Shown here one piece after another: positions 43,546 to 52,713 of a DNA stretch of 64,000 nt (position 1 is its first letter; each line of letters opens with the position of its first letter). Source of the stretch: Geminicoccus sp. (GTDB taxonomy: Bacteria; Pseudomonadota; Alphaproteobacteria; UBA7985); the NCBI GenBank assembly GCA_002708995.1, contig PAPT01000039.1, positions 1 through 64,000 on the forward strand, in the 5' to 3' direction. Under the pieces are notes generated by a model, which made no database searches, was not told the origin of the DNA, and saw only the letters and a list, made by a program, of their open reading frames with translations. Both the position numbers and the translations under genes were made by a program.

Positions 43546-45429
43546 TTAGTACATGTCTTCGATCAGCGCAGCGTACTTCTTTTCCACCGTCTGCCGCTTG
43601 AGCTTCAGCGTCGGCGTGAGTTCTTCATCTTCTGCCGTGAGCAGCTGATCGATGAGCCGGATCTTCTTGATCTGTTCAACCTGGGCGAACTTGCCGTTGA
43701 CCTTCTCCACTTCGGCTTCGATCAGCGCCACCACTTCGGGGGCGGCACAGAGGCTGGCAAAATTGGAGAAGCTGACCTTGGCATCGGTCGCGTACTTCTC
43801 CACGTTTTCCTGATCGATCATGACCAGCGCGGTCAGGTACTTGCGCCGGTCACCGATGACGATGGCGTCGGTGATGTAGGGTGAGAACTTGAGCTCGTTC
43901 TCGATCTCGGCCGGGGCAACGTTCTTGCCGCCCTCGGTGATGATGATGTCCTTGATCCGGCCGGTGATGCGAACGTAGCCCTCATCGTCAATCTCACCGA
44001 CGTCACCGGTGCGGAAGTAGCCGTCGCCGGTGAACTCGGCCGCCGTCTTTTCGGGCAGGTTGATGTACCCGGCAAAGATCAGGTCGGACTGCACCTGGAT
44101 TTCACCACTATCGGGATCGGTGCGCACGTTGGTGCCGGGGATGGCGCGGCCGATGGTCCCGACCTTGGTGCCCTTGGGCGTGTTCACGATGCCGGCGGCG
44201 ACGGTTTCGCTCATGCCCCAGCCTTCGTAGATGCGCACGCCCAGCGCCCAGTACCAGCGCAGCAGCTCGGGCGAAATCGGCGCAGCACCGGAGACACAGC
44301 GGGTGACGCTGTTCAGCCCGATCATGGTGCGCACGTTGGAGAGCACGAGCCGGTTAGCAAGCCAGCGCTCGGCGGCGATCAGCGGCGGCACCGGCTGATT
44401 AACCTGCGCATACTTAGCCCAGCGCTCACCCGCGCGCAGCGCCCAGCTGAACATGACCTGCGCCGGACGGGTTGCATCCTTCATCCGCAGATTGACCGAG
44501 CTGTAAATCTTCTCCCACACCCGCGGCACGCCGTTCATGATTTCGGGTGAGACTTCGCGGATGTTGTCGAACACGGTCTGCACGCTCTCGGCGAAGCAGA
44601 CGTTGAGCCCGTGTGCAATCTGCAGGTAGGCGCCGAGGCTGCGCTCGTAGATGTGCGCCAGCGGCAGGTAGGAAATCATCGACGCGCCCGGGGTCGGTTC
44701 GAACACCGCATCGGCATATTGCATGGCCGCGATAATGTTTCGGGAGGTGATCATGGTGCCCTTGGGCTTGCCGGTCGTGCCACTGGTGTAGACCAGCAGG
44801 CAGACGTCATCGGTCTGCGAGCCCGCGACGGCGTCATCGAGGTGGTTGGGGTTTTCCGCAACAAAGGCTCGGCCCTCGTCCAGCAACTGGTCCCAGCTGA
44901 TGATCTTGGGGTGATCGAGCCCTTCCAGCCCGTCCATGTCGAAGACCACGACCAGCCCGAGGTCCGGGACCCGCGCTTCGATTTCCAGGAACTTGTCGAG
45001 TTGCTCGTCGTTCTCGACGAACAGCGCTTGCAGACCAGCGTCGGTGATAATGTGCTCACACTGGGTCGGCGCATCGGTCTGGTAGATGCCGGCGACGGTC
45101 CCGCCCAGACACTGGCCGGCCATGTCGGCGTAGACCCACTCCTTGCGGTTCTCGGACAGAATGCCGACCCGGCAGCCTCGGCCCAGCCCCCGGGCGGCAA
45201 GCCCGCCGGCCACCGTCGCGACCGTCTCGCGGTAGTGGTTCCAGCTGTAGCGGTGCCAGATGCCCAGATGCTTTTCCATGTGCGCGGTCTTGTCACCCAG
45301 CGCCCGGGTCCGCGCGAGGAAAAGCTTGCTCAGTGTGTCGCAGCCATCGAACTCAAGCGGACTGTCCGAGCTTGCGCCCGGCGAGCGGAGCCGCAGGGGC
45401 TCAAGGGAAATGGGGGCTGAACCGTCCAT
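43546..45429 (-). CDS. long-chain acyl-CoA synthetase (AMP-forming)
   Basis: 627 residues. The P-loop is LLVYTSGTTGKPKGTMIT, the A3 motif is YEGWGMSETVAAGIVN, and the A8 region FRTGDVGEIDDEGYVRITGRIKD precedes EGGKNVAPAEIEN. The length and these motifs place it in the long-chain acyl-CoA ligase group. Start ATG 45429 has a GGGAGAAAG site upstream; an upstream GTG adds 24 non-conserved residues. It sits inside the liv cluster, and such ligases often act on the imported ligand to trap it as CoA thioester. Confidence 0.9.
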   Translation of the reverse strand: MDGSAPISLEPLRLRSPGASSDSPLEFDGCDTLSKLFLARTRALGDKTAHMEKHLGIWHRYSWNHYRETVATVAGGLAARGLGRGCRVGILSENRKEWVYADMAGQCLGGTVAGIYQTDAPTQCEHIITDAGLQALFVENDEQLDKFLEIEARVPDLGLVVVFDMDGLEGLDHPKIISWDQLLDEGRAFVAENPNHLDDAVAGSQTDDVCLLVYTSGTTGKPKGTMITSRNIIAAMQYADAVFEPTPGASMISYLPLAHIYERSLGAYLQIAHGLNVCFAESVQTVFDNIREVSPEIMNGVPRVWEKIYSSVNLRMKDATRPAQVMFSWALRAGERWAKYAQVNQPVPPLIAAERWLANRLVLSNVRTMIGLNSVTRCVSGAAPISPELLRWYWALGVRIYEGWGMSETVAAGIVNTPKGTKVGTIGRAIPGTNVRTDPDSGEIQVQSDLIFAGYINLPEKTAAEFTGDGYFRTGDVGEIDDEGYVRITGRIKDIIITEGGKNVAPAEIENELKFSPYITDAIVIGDRRKYLTALVMIDQENVEKYATDAKVSFSNFASLCAAPEVVALIEAEVEKVNGKFAQVEQIKKIRLIDQLLTAEDEELTPTLKLKRQTVEKKYAALIEDMY

Positions 45430-45507
45430 GGTCTGTCTTTCTCCCGTCGTGTTCGTCGCGTCTGTCGTTGCACTTACCGGACGCGCGCCAAGCGCGCACA
45501 CCAGCGG

Positions 45508-46350
45508 TTAGCGCCAGGTCTTTTTCCGCTTCCAGCGCTTGTCTTCACGCCCGCTCTCTGCGGTTTCAGCACTGCTTTCGCCCATGCCGAGGTAGAATTC
45601 CTGCACGTCCTTGCTCTTCACCAGCTCGGTGCAGGGGCCATCCATCACGATTCGGCCCAGTTCGAGCACATAGCCGTAGTCTGCGTGCTCAAGCGCAACG
45701 CTGGCGTTCTGCTCGACCAGCAGCATGGTCACGCCGCGCTCCCGGTTCAGGCGAGTGATGATGGCGAAGATTTCCTGCACCAGCAAGGGCGAGAGCCCCA
45801 GCGAAGGCTCGTCGAGCAGCATGATGCTCGGCGACGACAGCAACGCCCGGCCGATCGCCAGCATCTGCTGTTGCCCGCCTGAGAGCAGGACGGCGCGCTG
45901 ATCCGCGCGTTCGCGCAGGATCGGGAAGTAGTCGTAGACCGCTTCGATATCGCGCTCGACCGCATCCTTGTTCGAGCGCAGGTAGGCGCCCATAAGCAGG
46001 TTTTCCCGCACCGAGAGGAAAGGGAAGACTTCCCGACCCTCGGGCACGTGGGCGATGCCCTGCGCGGCCACGCGGTCGGGCCGGAAACCGGTGATGTCCT
46101 GCCCCTTGAGCAGCACCCGGCCCTTGTCGGGCTCGAGAATGCCGGAAATGGTCTTGAGTGTGCTCGACTTGCCCGCACCGTTGGCACCGAGCAACGTCAC
46201 CAACGCGCCCTCCTTCACCTCGATCGACAGGCCTTTCACCGCCTGAATCGGGCCGTAGTAGGTCTCGATGTTCTCGACGCTCAGCACCGTTGTGGCCGGG
46301 GCTTCGGTCGCCTTTCTCGCCGTCTTTTTGGTTGCCGTTTTGGCCATCAT
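45508..46350 (-). CDS. livF: branched-chain amino acid-type ABC transporter ATPase (LivF type)
   Basis: 280 residues. Walker A is GANGAGKSS, the signature is LSGGQQQML and Walker B is IMLLDEPSLGL, followed by the H-loop equivalent (LLVEQNASVAL). A Lys/Ala-rich 20-residue N-terminal leader precedes the core and a charged C-terminal tail follows. It energises uptake with LivG. The start ATG overlaps the livG stop (ATGA at 46350-46347), which fixes it, and GGAGGG lies just before. Confidence 0.94.
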   Translation of the reverse strand: MMAKTATKKTARKATEAPATTVLSVENIETYYGPIQAVKGLSIEVKEGALVTLLGANGAGKSSTLKTISGILEPDKGRVLLKGQDITGFRPDRVAAQGIAHVPEGREVFPFLSVRENLLMGAYLRSNKDAVERDIEAVYDYFPILRERADQRAVLLSGGQQQMLAIGRALLSSPSIMLLDEPSLGLSPLLVQEIFAIITRLNRERGVTMLLVEQNASVALEHADYGYVLELGRIVMDGPCTELVKSKDVQEFYLGMGESSAETAESGREDKRWKRKKTWR

Positions 46351-47144
46351 GTCCCTCCTGCTGCGCGTCGGTTGGCGTCTGCGCCGAGGTAGGCTTCGAT
46401 CACGGCCAGGTCGGATTGAACCTCCTGCACTGTGCCGCTGGCGAGGAACCGACCCTGGTTGATCGCGAGCACGTGGTCGCTGACCTTGTTCACGAGGCTC
46501 ATGTCGTGTTCGACCATGATCACGGTGATGCCGAGCAGCTTGCGGATATCCTTGATCCAGTAGACCAGATCCTGCGTCTCCTCGACCGACAGGCCCGAGG
46601 CGGGCTCGTCGAGCAGCAGCAGCTTGGGTTCGGTGCAAAGCGCCCGGGCAATTTCCACCACCTTGCGCACGCCGTAGGGTAGGCCGTTGATCAGGCTGTC
46701 GCGGTAGGGCTGGAGGTCGAGGAAATCGATGACTTCTTCGACCTTGTGCCGGTGCTCGCGTTCAGCCTGCTTGATCCCCGGCATGAACAGCATGTCCTGC
46801 CAGAAGCGCGAGCCGGCGTGGGTCGCGCGGCCGATCAGCAGGTTCTGCAGCACGCTGGCGTTCTCGAACAGCTCGATGTTCTGGAACGTGCGGGCAATGC
46901 CCAGCGAGGCGATTTGCTCAGCGGGCAGCGAGGTGATGTCCTGCCCGTCGAAGCTCAACCGGCCACGGGTCATGGCGTAGAGGCGGGAGATGGCGTTGAA
47001 GATCGTGGTCTTGCCGGCGCCGTTCGGCCCGATGATGGTGAAGATAGAGCCGCGCTCGACCGCGAAGGTCAGACCATCGACCGCCTTGATACCGCCGAAG
47101 TGGATGGCGAGGTCGTCGGCCTCGAAGATGTTGTCATTGCTCAT
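46347..47144 (-). CDS. livG: branched-chain amino acid-type ABC transporter ATPase (LivG type)
   Basis: 265 residues. Walker A is GPNGAGKTT and Walker B LLLLDEPASGL; the signature motif is replaced by LPYGVRKVVEIARAL, as is normal for LivG. IARTFQNIELFENASVLQNLLIG is the Q-loop region of the family. It pairs with LivF on the cytoplasmic face of LivHM. It has 21 bp after livM and overlaps livF. Confidence 0.95.
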   Translation of the reverse strand: MSNDNIFEADDLAIHFGGIKAVDGLTFAVERGSIFTIIGPNGAGKTTIFNAISRLYAMTRGRLSFDGQDITSLPAEQIASLGIARTFQNIELFENASVLQNLLIGRATHAGSRFWQDMLFMPGIKQAEREHRHKVEEVIDFLDLQPYRDSLINGLPYGVRKVVEIARALCTEPKLLLLDEPASGLSVEETQDLVYWIKDIRKLLGITVIMVEHDMSLVNKVSDHVLAINQGRFLASGTVQEVQSDLAVIEAYLGADANRRAAGGT

Positions 47145-47165
47145 GTCAGCTGTCCCCTCCCCGCC

Positions 47166-48560
47166 TCAATGCAACCGGTCGGTCTTGGAATAGGCGCGCT
47201 GGCGACGGAAGGTGTTGCGCCGGTAGAAGGGGAAGAAGTCGAAGTAGGCCGATGACTTGCGATACCGGGCGAACAGGCCCAGCGGCTCGTAGGACAGGAT
47301 CACGATCAGCAGCAGGCCGAACAGAATATCACCCAGGACCGCGACCCCGGCGAGATAGTCCGCGACCCCGCCGAAGAACAGCCGGATCTGGTCGCCGAAG
47401 CCTTCTGCCACGTAGGTTTTCTTGCCCGACAGGAAGTCTTCGGTAAACGGCATGCCGGCGTGCAGGGCGTGGGCGATGTCTTCAAAGTTGATGATGTATT
47501 CGAACAGGATGAAGCGAAGGCCGATGTAGGCGATGGCGCCCAGAATGGCGCCGTGGATCGAGCCCAGTCCGCCGACCACGACGATCAGCAGCAGCACGAT
47601 GCTTTCCACCAGCGTGATCGAGCCGTCGCCGACCTTGCCGGCCTGAAACTCGCCGTCGATCGAATAGGCAAACAGGATGCCGGCAATCGCCGTGAACCCG
47701 GCGCTGATCGCCATGGCCAGACACTTGCCGTGCTTGACGTCGATGCCCATGCAGCGCGCCGAAACCTCGCTGTCGCGGATGGCGACCAGCCCGCGGCCCA
47801 ACGGGCTGCGGGTGATGTTGCGGGTGATCCAGATGCCGACCATCAGCAGCACGAGGCTGACGTAGTAGAGGTGCAGGCCGTGGGCCGCGACGCGCAGCTG
47901 CGGCGCTTCGGCCCGACCGGCGATCACCACGTCGAACTGGATCAGGGCGTTGTAAAGCCCCTGCAGCCAGCTCAGCGGGTTCCACCACACAACCCGCTCG
48001 AACAGGCTGACTTCGACCCGCAGCAGGTCCATGACCCCCAGCCAGAACGTGTGCACCCAGGTGTCGCTGACCACCAGCTTGTCGACGGCGAAACCGCCGA
48101 CGTTGGTCAGCATGCCGTTGACCAGCTCAAAGAACAGCAGCGAGGCGATGGACAGGAAAATCCCGGTCATCCGCAGCGCCGGTCGGGCGACGAGATAGCC
48201 AATACCGGCGACGATGATCGTGGTGATCAGGCCGCTGATAATCGCCCAGATGCCGAAGGTATCCGCGCCCACAAGATTGAGCAGATAGTGATAGAGATAG
48301 GCCCCCAGCAGCATGAAGGCCGCGTGTCCGAGGCTGACCACCCCGGTGAAGCCGGTCAGGATCATCATGCCCAGCCCGGCGATTGAGAAGATCAGAATTT
48401 TGGTGCCGAAGTCGAGCAGGGTCGACCCGCCGCCCGAGCTCAGCATCACCATCGGCGCAAGCATGAACACAGCCAGCACGATCAGATAATCGCGCACTGC
48501 GAGGCTGTCCCGGAACAGGTTGATGTCGGCGTTGTAGCTTTGCTTGAACTGAAACCGCAT
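47166..48560 (-). CDS. livM: branched-chain amino acid-type ABC transporter permease (LivM type)
   Basis: 464 residues, long for LivM because of a hydrophobic N-terminal region and a 150-residue central loop. The conserved core has GLGMMILTGFTGVVSLGHAAFMLLGAYL and RCMGIDVKHGKCLAMAISAGFTAIAG. It forms one half of the membrane channel. I chose ATG 48560 (MRFQFKQSYNADINLF), with GGGGAG upstream; the open frame above that is antisense to livH. Confidence 0.92.
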   Translation of the reverse strand: MRFQFKQSYNADINLFRDSLAVRDYLIVLAVFMLAPMVMLSSGGGSTLLDFGTKILIFSIAGLGMMILTGFTGVVSLGHAAFMLLGAYLYHYLLNLVGADTFGIWAIISGLITTIIVAGIGYLVARPALRMTGIFLSIASLLFFELVNGMLTNVGGFAVDKLVVSDTWVHTFWLGVMDLLRVEVSLFERVVWWNPLSWLQGLYNALIQFDVVIAGRAEAPQLRVAAHGLHLYYVSLVLLMVGIWITRNITRSPLGRGLVAIRDSEVSARCMGIDVKHGKCLAMAISAGFTAIAGILFAYSIDGEFQAGKVGDGSITLVESIVLLLIVVVGGLGSIHGAILGAIAYIGLRFILFEYIINFEDIAHALHAGMPFTEDFLSGKKTYVAEGFGDQIRLFFGGVADYLAGVAVLGDILFGLLLIVILSYEPLGLFARYRKSSAYFDFFPFYRRNTFRRQRAYSKTDRLH

Positions 48561-48576
48561 GATCCGCTCCCCGCCC

Positions 48577-49593
48577 TCAGACTTTCTTGACCTGAATCTG
48601 CGAGACCAGACCACCGGGCCGCAGGAACAGGATCGCCAACAGGAACAGGATCGGCGCATTCACGCCGACGAAGGACGGCACACCAGGCGCGCCCTGCAAC
48701 ATCTGGTGGGTGATGCCGAGCAAGATGGCCGCGAGGATCGCGCCGGTAATCGAGCCAAAGCCGCCGGCAATCGCCGCGGCATAGGCGAGGATACCGCCCT
48801 GCAGGGTCAGGCCCACAGCGCTGTTCACGCGGGCGGTATCGTTGAGCGCGAACAGGATCCCGGCGCAGGCCGTCAGCGCGCCCGCGATCCCCCAGACCAG
48901 CGTGTTCAGCCGCGGCACCGGTATGCCCATGTAATAGGCCGCCATCTGGTTCTGGCTGCTCGCCTGCACAGCGACGCCGACCTTGGTGCGGTTGAGGAAC
49001 AGCACCACGGCAACCAGCAGCAACGGCACGGCGATCAGGGTGATCAGCTCGGAGATGTCGATGTTGAAAAAGCCGAGGTCGAAGTTATAGCGCTTGGCCA
49101 GCGGGAAGGGCACGCTTGCAGCCGCGTCCGGCTTGACGATCACGTCCAGCCCGTTGCGGATGATGAAGCCCAGCGCGATGGTGATGATGACGATGGCCAG
49201 CGGCGACTGCCCGGCGAGGTTGCGGAAAATCAGCAGGTCCGCACCGATCGAAAAGCCGATCATCAGCACGATGGTCAGAACCGCCGATATCAGCCACGGT
49301 ACCAGCATGGACCAGGGGCCGTCGGGATAGACGCCGTAGACCATTTCCGGGCCGGTCCACTGGGTCAGCACCAGCATGATGAAAATCGACAGGGCCATGA
49401 AATCGCCCTGCGCGAAGTTGACGATTTCCGTAGTGCGGTAGATGAGTACGAAGGCGAGCGCGATGACCGCGAGGATCATGCCCTCAAGCAGGCCAGCGAC
49501 CAGAAGCCGGGGTAGATTTTGTAGGTAGAACGTCCAGTTTCCGCCGATGAGATCCTGAAAAAACCATTCTGAAACCGCGGAAAAAAGTTCCAC
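48577..49593 (-). CDS. livH: branched-chain amino acid-type ABC transporter permease (LivH type)
   Basis: About 338 residues with eight or more helices. It contains ALAFVLIYRTTEIVNFAQGDFMALS, the EAA-like coupling region of LivH, and RLNTLVWGIAGALTACAGIL. It pairs with LivM. The start is placed at GTG 49593 because GGGAGG lies 9 nt before it; a GTG-less extension to 49632 is possible. It is the first gene of the liv operon on this strand. Confidence 0.9.
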   Translation of the reverse strand: MELFSAVSEWFFQDLIGGNWTFYLQNLPRLLVAGLLEGMILAVIALAFVLIYRTTEIVNFAQGDFMALSIFIMLVLTQWTGPEMVYGVYPDGPWSMLVPWLISAVLTIVLMIGFSIGADLLIFRNLAGQSPLAIVIITIALGFIIRNGLDVIVKPDAAASVPFPLAKRYNFDLGFFNIDISELITLIAVPLLLVAVVLFLNRTKVGVAVQASSQNQMAAYYMGIPVPRLNTLVWGIAGALTACAGILFALNDTARVNSAVGLTLQGGILAYAAAIAGGFGSITGAILAAILLGITHQMLQGAPGVPSFVGVNAPILFLLAILFLRPGGLVSQIQVKKV

Positions 49594-49840
49594 CGAGCGC
49601 AACCTCCCAATTGCCTTGAAAGCCCTTACCACCAGACTGCGGCCCCTTAGAGCACAAGTGCGCTCGGCATCTCAAGAGGTATGTTTATCAGATTGATACC
49701 GAATCGTGACCTTCAATCACAGGCCTGAAGCATCGCACAAAAAATGGGCTGTATCGGCCGAAGTCGCTCAGTTCAGGGTGCAAGCGCAGCGGAAAAATGG
49801 GCACCTACCCCAATGTCTCAAACTCACTTAGAGTGGTCCC
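49594..49840. other. divergent promoter region liv operon / acyl-CoA synthetase
   Basis: A 247-bp spacer between divergent operons. It is AT-richer in the middle (about 49680-49745) and must carry two promoters, but I cannot pick out reliable -35/-10 boxes. No operator palindrome like that of the fad operon is visible. Confidence 0.4.
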
Positions 49841-51499
49841 ATGACGATAAACGCGCCGAACCGAGCCCTGCTGAGCGCCCAGCCCTACACCGAGCTGGTG
49901 CGCGGTTTTCAGTGGCAGATCCCGGAGACCTTCAACATCGGCGCGGCGACAACCGGATTCTGGGCCAAGGCCGACCCGGACCGGATCGCGATCATCGACG
50001 AGCAGGAAGACGGCAGCATCCGCGAGTGGAGCTTTCTGGCCCTCGACCGGCTGGCCAACCGCTTCGCCAATGCGCTGACCGCTGCTGGCGCGCGGGTGGG
50101 AGACCGCATCGGCGTGCATCTGCCCCAGCGGGTAGAAACCGCCGCCGCTCACCTCGGCGCGCTCAAAGCCGGTCTGATCACCGTGCCGTTGTTTGAGCTG
50201 TTCGGCGAAGACGCGCTCAACTTCCGCCTGCGCACCGCCGAGGCCCGGTTTCTGGTGACCAGTGCGACCGGAGCAGCTCTGATAGACCGCGATAACCTGC
50301 CCTCGCTCACAGCGGTGATTTCCGTCGACGGCGCCTCGGACCACGCCCTGAGCTGGACTGATTTTGTCTACCCGGCCCGGGATCAATTCGAGGCGCTGGC
50401 CACCCGCGCCGACGACCGCGCCTTCATCATCTTCACCAGCGGCACCGAAGGCCCGCCCAAGGGTGCGGTGCACGCGCATCGGGTGGTGCTCGGCCACCTG
50501 CCCGGGGTCGAGATGCCACAAAACTTCATGCCCCAGCCTGGCGACCGCTTCTGGACCCCGGCGGACTGGTCGTGGATCGGCGGCCTGCTCGACGTGCTCA
50601 TGCCCGCGCTCTATTTCGGGGTGCCGGTGATCGCCCGGCGCTTCGCAAAGTTTGACCCCGAAGCCGCCTTTGACCTCATGGCGCGGCACCGGGTCAGAAA
50701 CGCCTTCCTACCGCCTACCGCATTGAAATTCATGGCGAAATCCATCGAACGCCCGGTGGCAGGTGTCGAATTGCGCTCGATTGGCAGCGGCGGCGAGCGG
50801 CTCGGCGCACCGCTGCAGGAATGGTCACAGACGGTCTTCGGCCGCCCCGTGAACGAGTTCTACGGCCAGACCGAAGTTAACCTGATCATCTCCAACTGCC
50901 ATGAAATCATGGACATCAAACCTGGCTTCATGGGCCGGGCCGTGCCCGGGCACTACGTTGCGATTGTCGATGATAAAGGGGTAGTCCTACCTGCTGGCGA
51001 AGTCGGTAATTTTGCCGTCCGGCGACCCGACCCGGTGCTGTTCCTCGAATACTTCCGCCTGCCCGACAAGACCGCAGAGAAGTTTGTCGGTGACTGGTGC
51101 ATCCTCGGCGACCGGGGCTACCGAGACCGTGACGGCTACTTCTGGTTCGAAGGCCGGAATGACGACGTCATTTCCTCGGCGGGCTACCGCATAGGCCCGT
51201 CTGAGATCGAGGAATGCCTGCAGACCCACAGCGCCGTGCAGCTCTCCGGCGTCATCGGCCGTGATGACGCTGATCGTGGTGAAATCGTCGTCGCCTACGT
51301 CGTCGTTGCTAAGGGGATCACCGCCGACAAGGCGCTGAAGGACAAGCTGAAGGACCACGTGCGCTCACGCCTGTCCAGGCACGCCTACCCGCGCGAAATT
51401 TGCTTCATCGACGATTTGCCCATGACTATTACCGGCAAGATCCAGCGCGGGGTTCTGCGACAGATGGACCGGCGACGCGGCCATGATGGCGAGATGTAG
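49841..51499 (+). CDS. AMP-dependent acyl-CoA synthetase (medium-chain or benzoate-CoA ligase-like)
   Basis: 552 residues. The P-loop is FIIFTSGTEGPPKGAVHAH; NEFYGQTEVNLIISNC is the A5 motif; DRGYRDRDGYFWFEGRNDDVISSAGYRIGP is the hinge and A8 region; TITGKIQRGVLR ends with the catalytic lysine. The family includes medium-chain and benzoate-type ligases (AcsM/BCL group). It forms acyl-CoA from a carboxylate, ATP and CoA. It starts opposite livH and probably serves the same substrates as the importer, an inference from position. Confidence 0.9.
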   Translation: MTINAPNRALLSAQPYTELVRGFQWQIPETFNIGAATTGFWAKADPDRIAIIDEQEDGSIREWSFLALDRLANRFANALTAAGARVGDRIGVHLPQRVETAAAHLGALKAGLITVPLFELFGEDALNFRLRTAEARFLVTSATGAALIDRDNLPSLTAVISVDGASDHALSWTDFVYPARDQFEALATRADDRAFIIFTSGTEGPPKGAVHAHRVVLGHLPGVEMPQNFMPQPGDRFWTPADWSWIGGLLDVLMPALYFGVPVIARRFAKFDPEAAFDLMARHRVRNAFLPPTALKFMAKSIERPVAGVELRSIGSGGERLGAPLQEWSQTVFGRPVNEFYGQTEVNLIISNCHEIMDIKPGFMGRAVPGHYVAIVDDKGVVLPAGEVGNFAVRRPDPVLFLEYFRLPDKTAEKFVGDWCILGDRGYRDRDGYFWFEGRNDDVISSAGYRIGPSEIEECLQTHSAVQLSGVIGRDDADRGEIVVAYVVVAKGITADKALKDKLKDHVRSRLSRHAYPREICFIDDLPMTITGKIQRGVLRQMDRRRGHDGEM

Positions 51500-51543
51500 C
51501 GTCTCTCTAAGCTATTGTATTATATTGATTTTTTTGAGGTTTT

Positions 51544-52548
51544 TCAGAAGAAGCGCCCAGCCCGGACCTCATCAAGTCCAGCCTCGATCTGGGCACGCAG
51601 CGTCATTAGCTCCGGCTGAATTTCAAAGAACGCAAACTTGTCTTCGACCGTCTCGGTGATCAGAAACGCCTCGTGCTCCGGCATCAGCCAGGCCGCAAAA
51701 CTCTCGGCAAAATCTTCGGTCGGCGAAGTCGCGGCATAGTCATTGACGAAATCGGTGCCGTAGTCCTCGAACAGCGTGCCTTCGAAGGCCAGCTCCAGCG
51801 CGTCTTCTCCGTACCAGTCCCAGAACCCGCGATAGAAGTCGAACAGGTAACTGCCCGGCATGAAGCAGGCTTCACCGTCGAACACGCCCGATGCCGCGCT
51901 GCAATCTGCTTCAACCTCCACCAACAGGGCTTCGTATTCGGTGTCGGACATCTCCATGTCGGTGTAGGAGTCGAGTAGCGCGCTGTCGTAAGTGACCTGG
52001 GTCTCGTTGAGGGTCAGGATATGGGCGTACTCGTGGATGATCGTGCTCAGCAGCTCATCGAACACAGAGCGGTCCAGCAGATTCAGATCCTGCAGGTTGA
52101 TGCCGTATTCCCAGCTGCGCCCCTGATCGTCGAGGGTGGCGACAAAGGCCAGCGTGTCGGTGCGGCCATCCTGTGCGAGGATAAAACGCTCGATCCTGAA
52201 TTCGTCGGCATCGGGGATCAGCGCACGGGAAATGGTCCAGAGTCGGTCGTGGAGTCCGGCGTTTCGAACCCGGGCCGGCGCCCGCAGCAGGACACAGCCG
52301 AGGATGCCCTCCCCCAGATCCGCGCCAATGGGCAGGTAGACCATGGTCGCCACTTCACGGCGGTCGATGCCGCATTCAGCGCCCGTGGCGACAAAGTCGT
52401 CTGCAGCTTCGCCCTGGCTGGCGCCGGAGGCGCGGGGGTTGTTGGCCGCGGAGGGGAGCATGCTCACTTCGGGCAGCGACGTATGATCGCAGCCGGCCAA
52501 GGTCAGCGCAGCACCCAAAAAAATTATGCGAATCAATGCCTTAATCAC
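51544..52548 (-). CDS. lipoprotein with HExxH metalloprotease-like motif
   Basis: 334 residues. A lipobox AGC ends the signal peptide at Cys20 (MIKALIRIIFLGAALTLAGC). HEYAH (172-176) is an HExxH zinc motif, and SPTEDFAESFAAWL downstream gives a Glu-containing helix of the type seen in membrane-anchored zinc metallopeptidases. The protein is very acidic, rich in Asp and Glu. The family is not one I can name, and the zinc site is inferred. It converges with the acyl-CoA synthetase, 44 bp apart. Confidence 0.72.
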   Translation of the reverse strand: MIKALIRIIFLGAALTLAGCDHTSLPEVSMLPSAANNPRASGASQGEAADDFVATGAECGIDRREVATMVYLPIGADLGEGILGCVLLRAPARVRNAGLHDRLWTISRALIPDADEFRIERFILAQDGRTDTLAFVATLDDQGRSWEYGINLQDLNLLDRSVFDELLSTIIHEYAHILTLNETQVTYDSALLDSYTDMEMSDTEYEALLVEVEADCSAASGVFDGEACFMPGSYLFDFYRGFWDWYGEDALELAFEGTLFEDYGTDFVNDYAATSPTEDFAESFAAWLMPEHEAFLITETVEDKFAFFEIQPELMTLRAQIEAGLDEVRAGRFF

Positions 52549-52617
52549 GGCTTATGTCCCCGACCCGTTTTACCAGCAGCCTTAGACGATCTGGCTGGGC
52601 AAGCAAGGGCGGAGCAT

Positions 52618-52649
52618 AAAAAAGCGGCGTTCCCGGTTGAGAACGCCGC
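52618..52649 (-). terminator. rho-independent terminator of xerC operon
   Basis: A perfect 9-bp stem GCGGCGTTC / GAACGCCGC (52624-52632 and 52641-52649, loop of 8) is followed on the minus strand by six T residues. It lies about 65 bp past the xerC stop. Confidence 0.9.
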
Positions 52650-52713
52650 ATAGTGTCAGATAAGAGGGGGCCCTGTTCGGGCCACTGATCTGAAAGCCTT
52701 CGAGCCGGAGACC

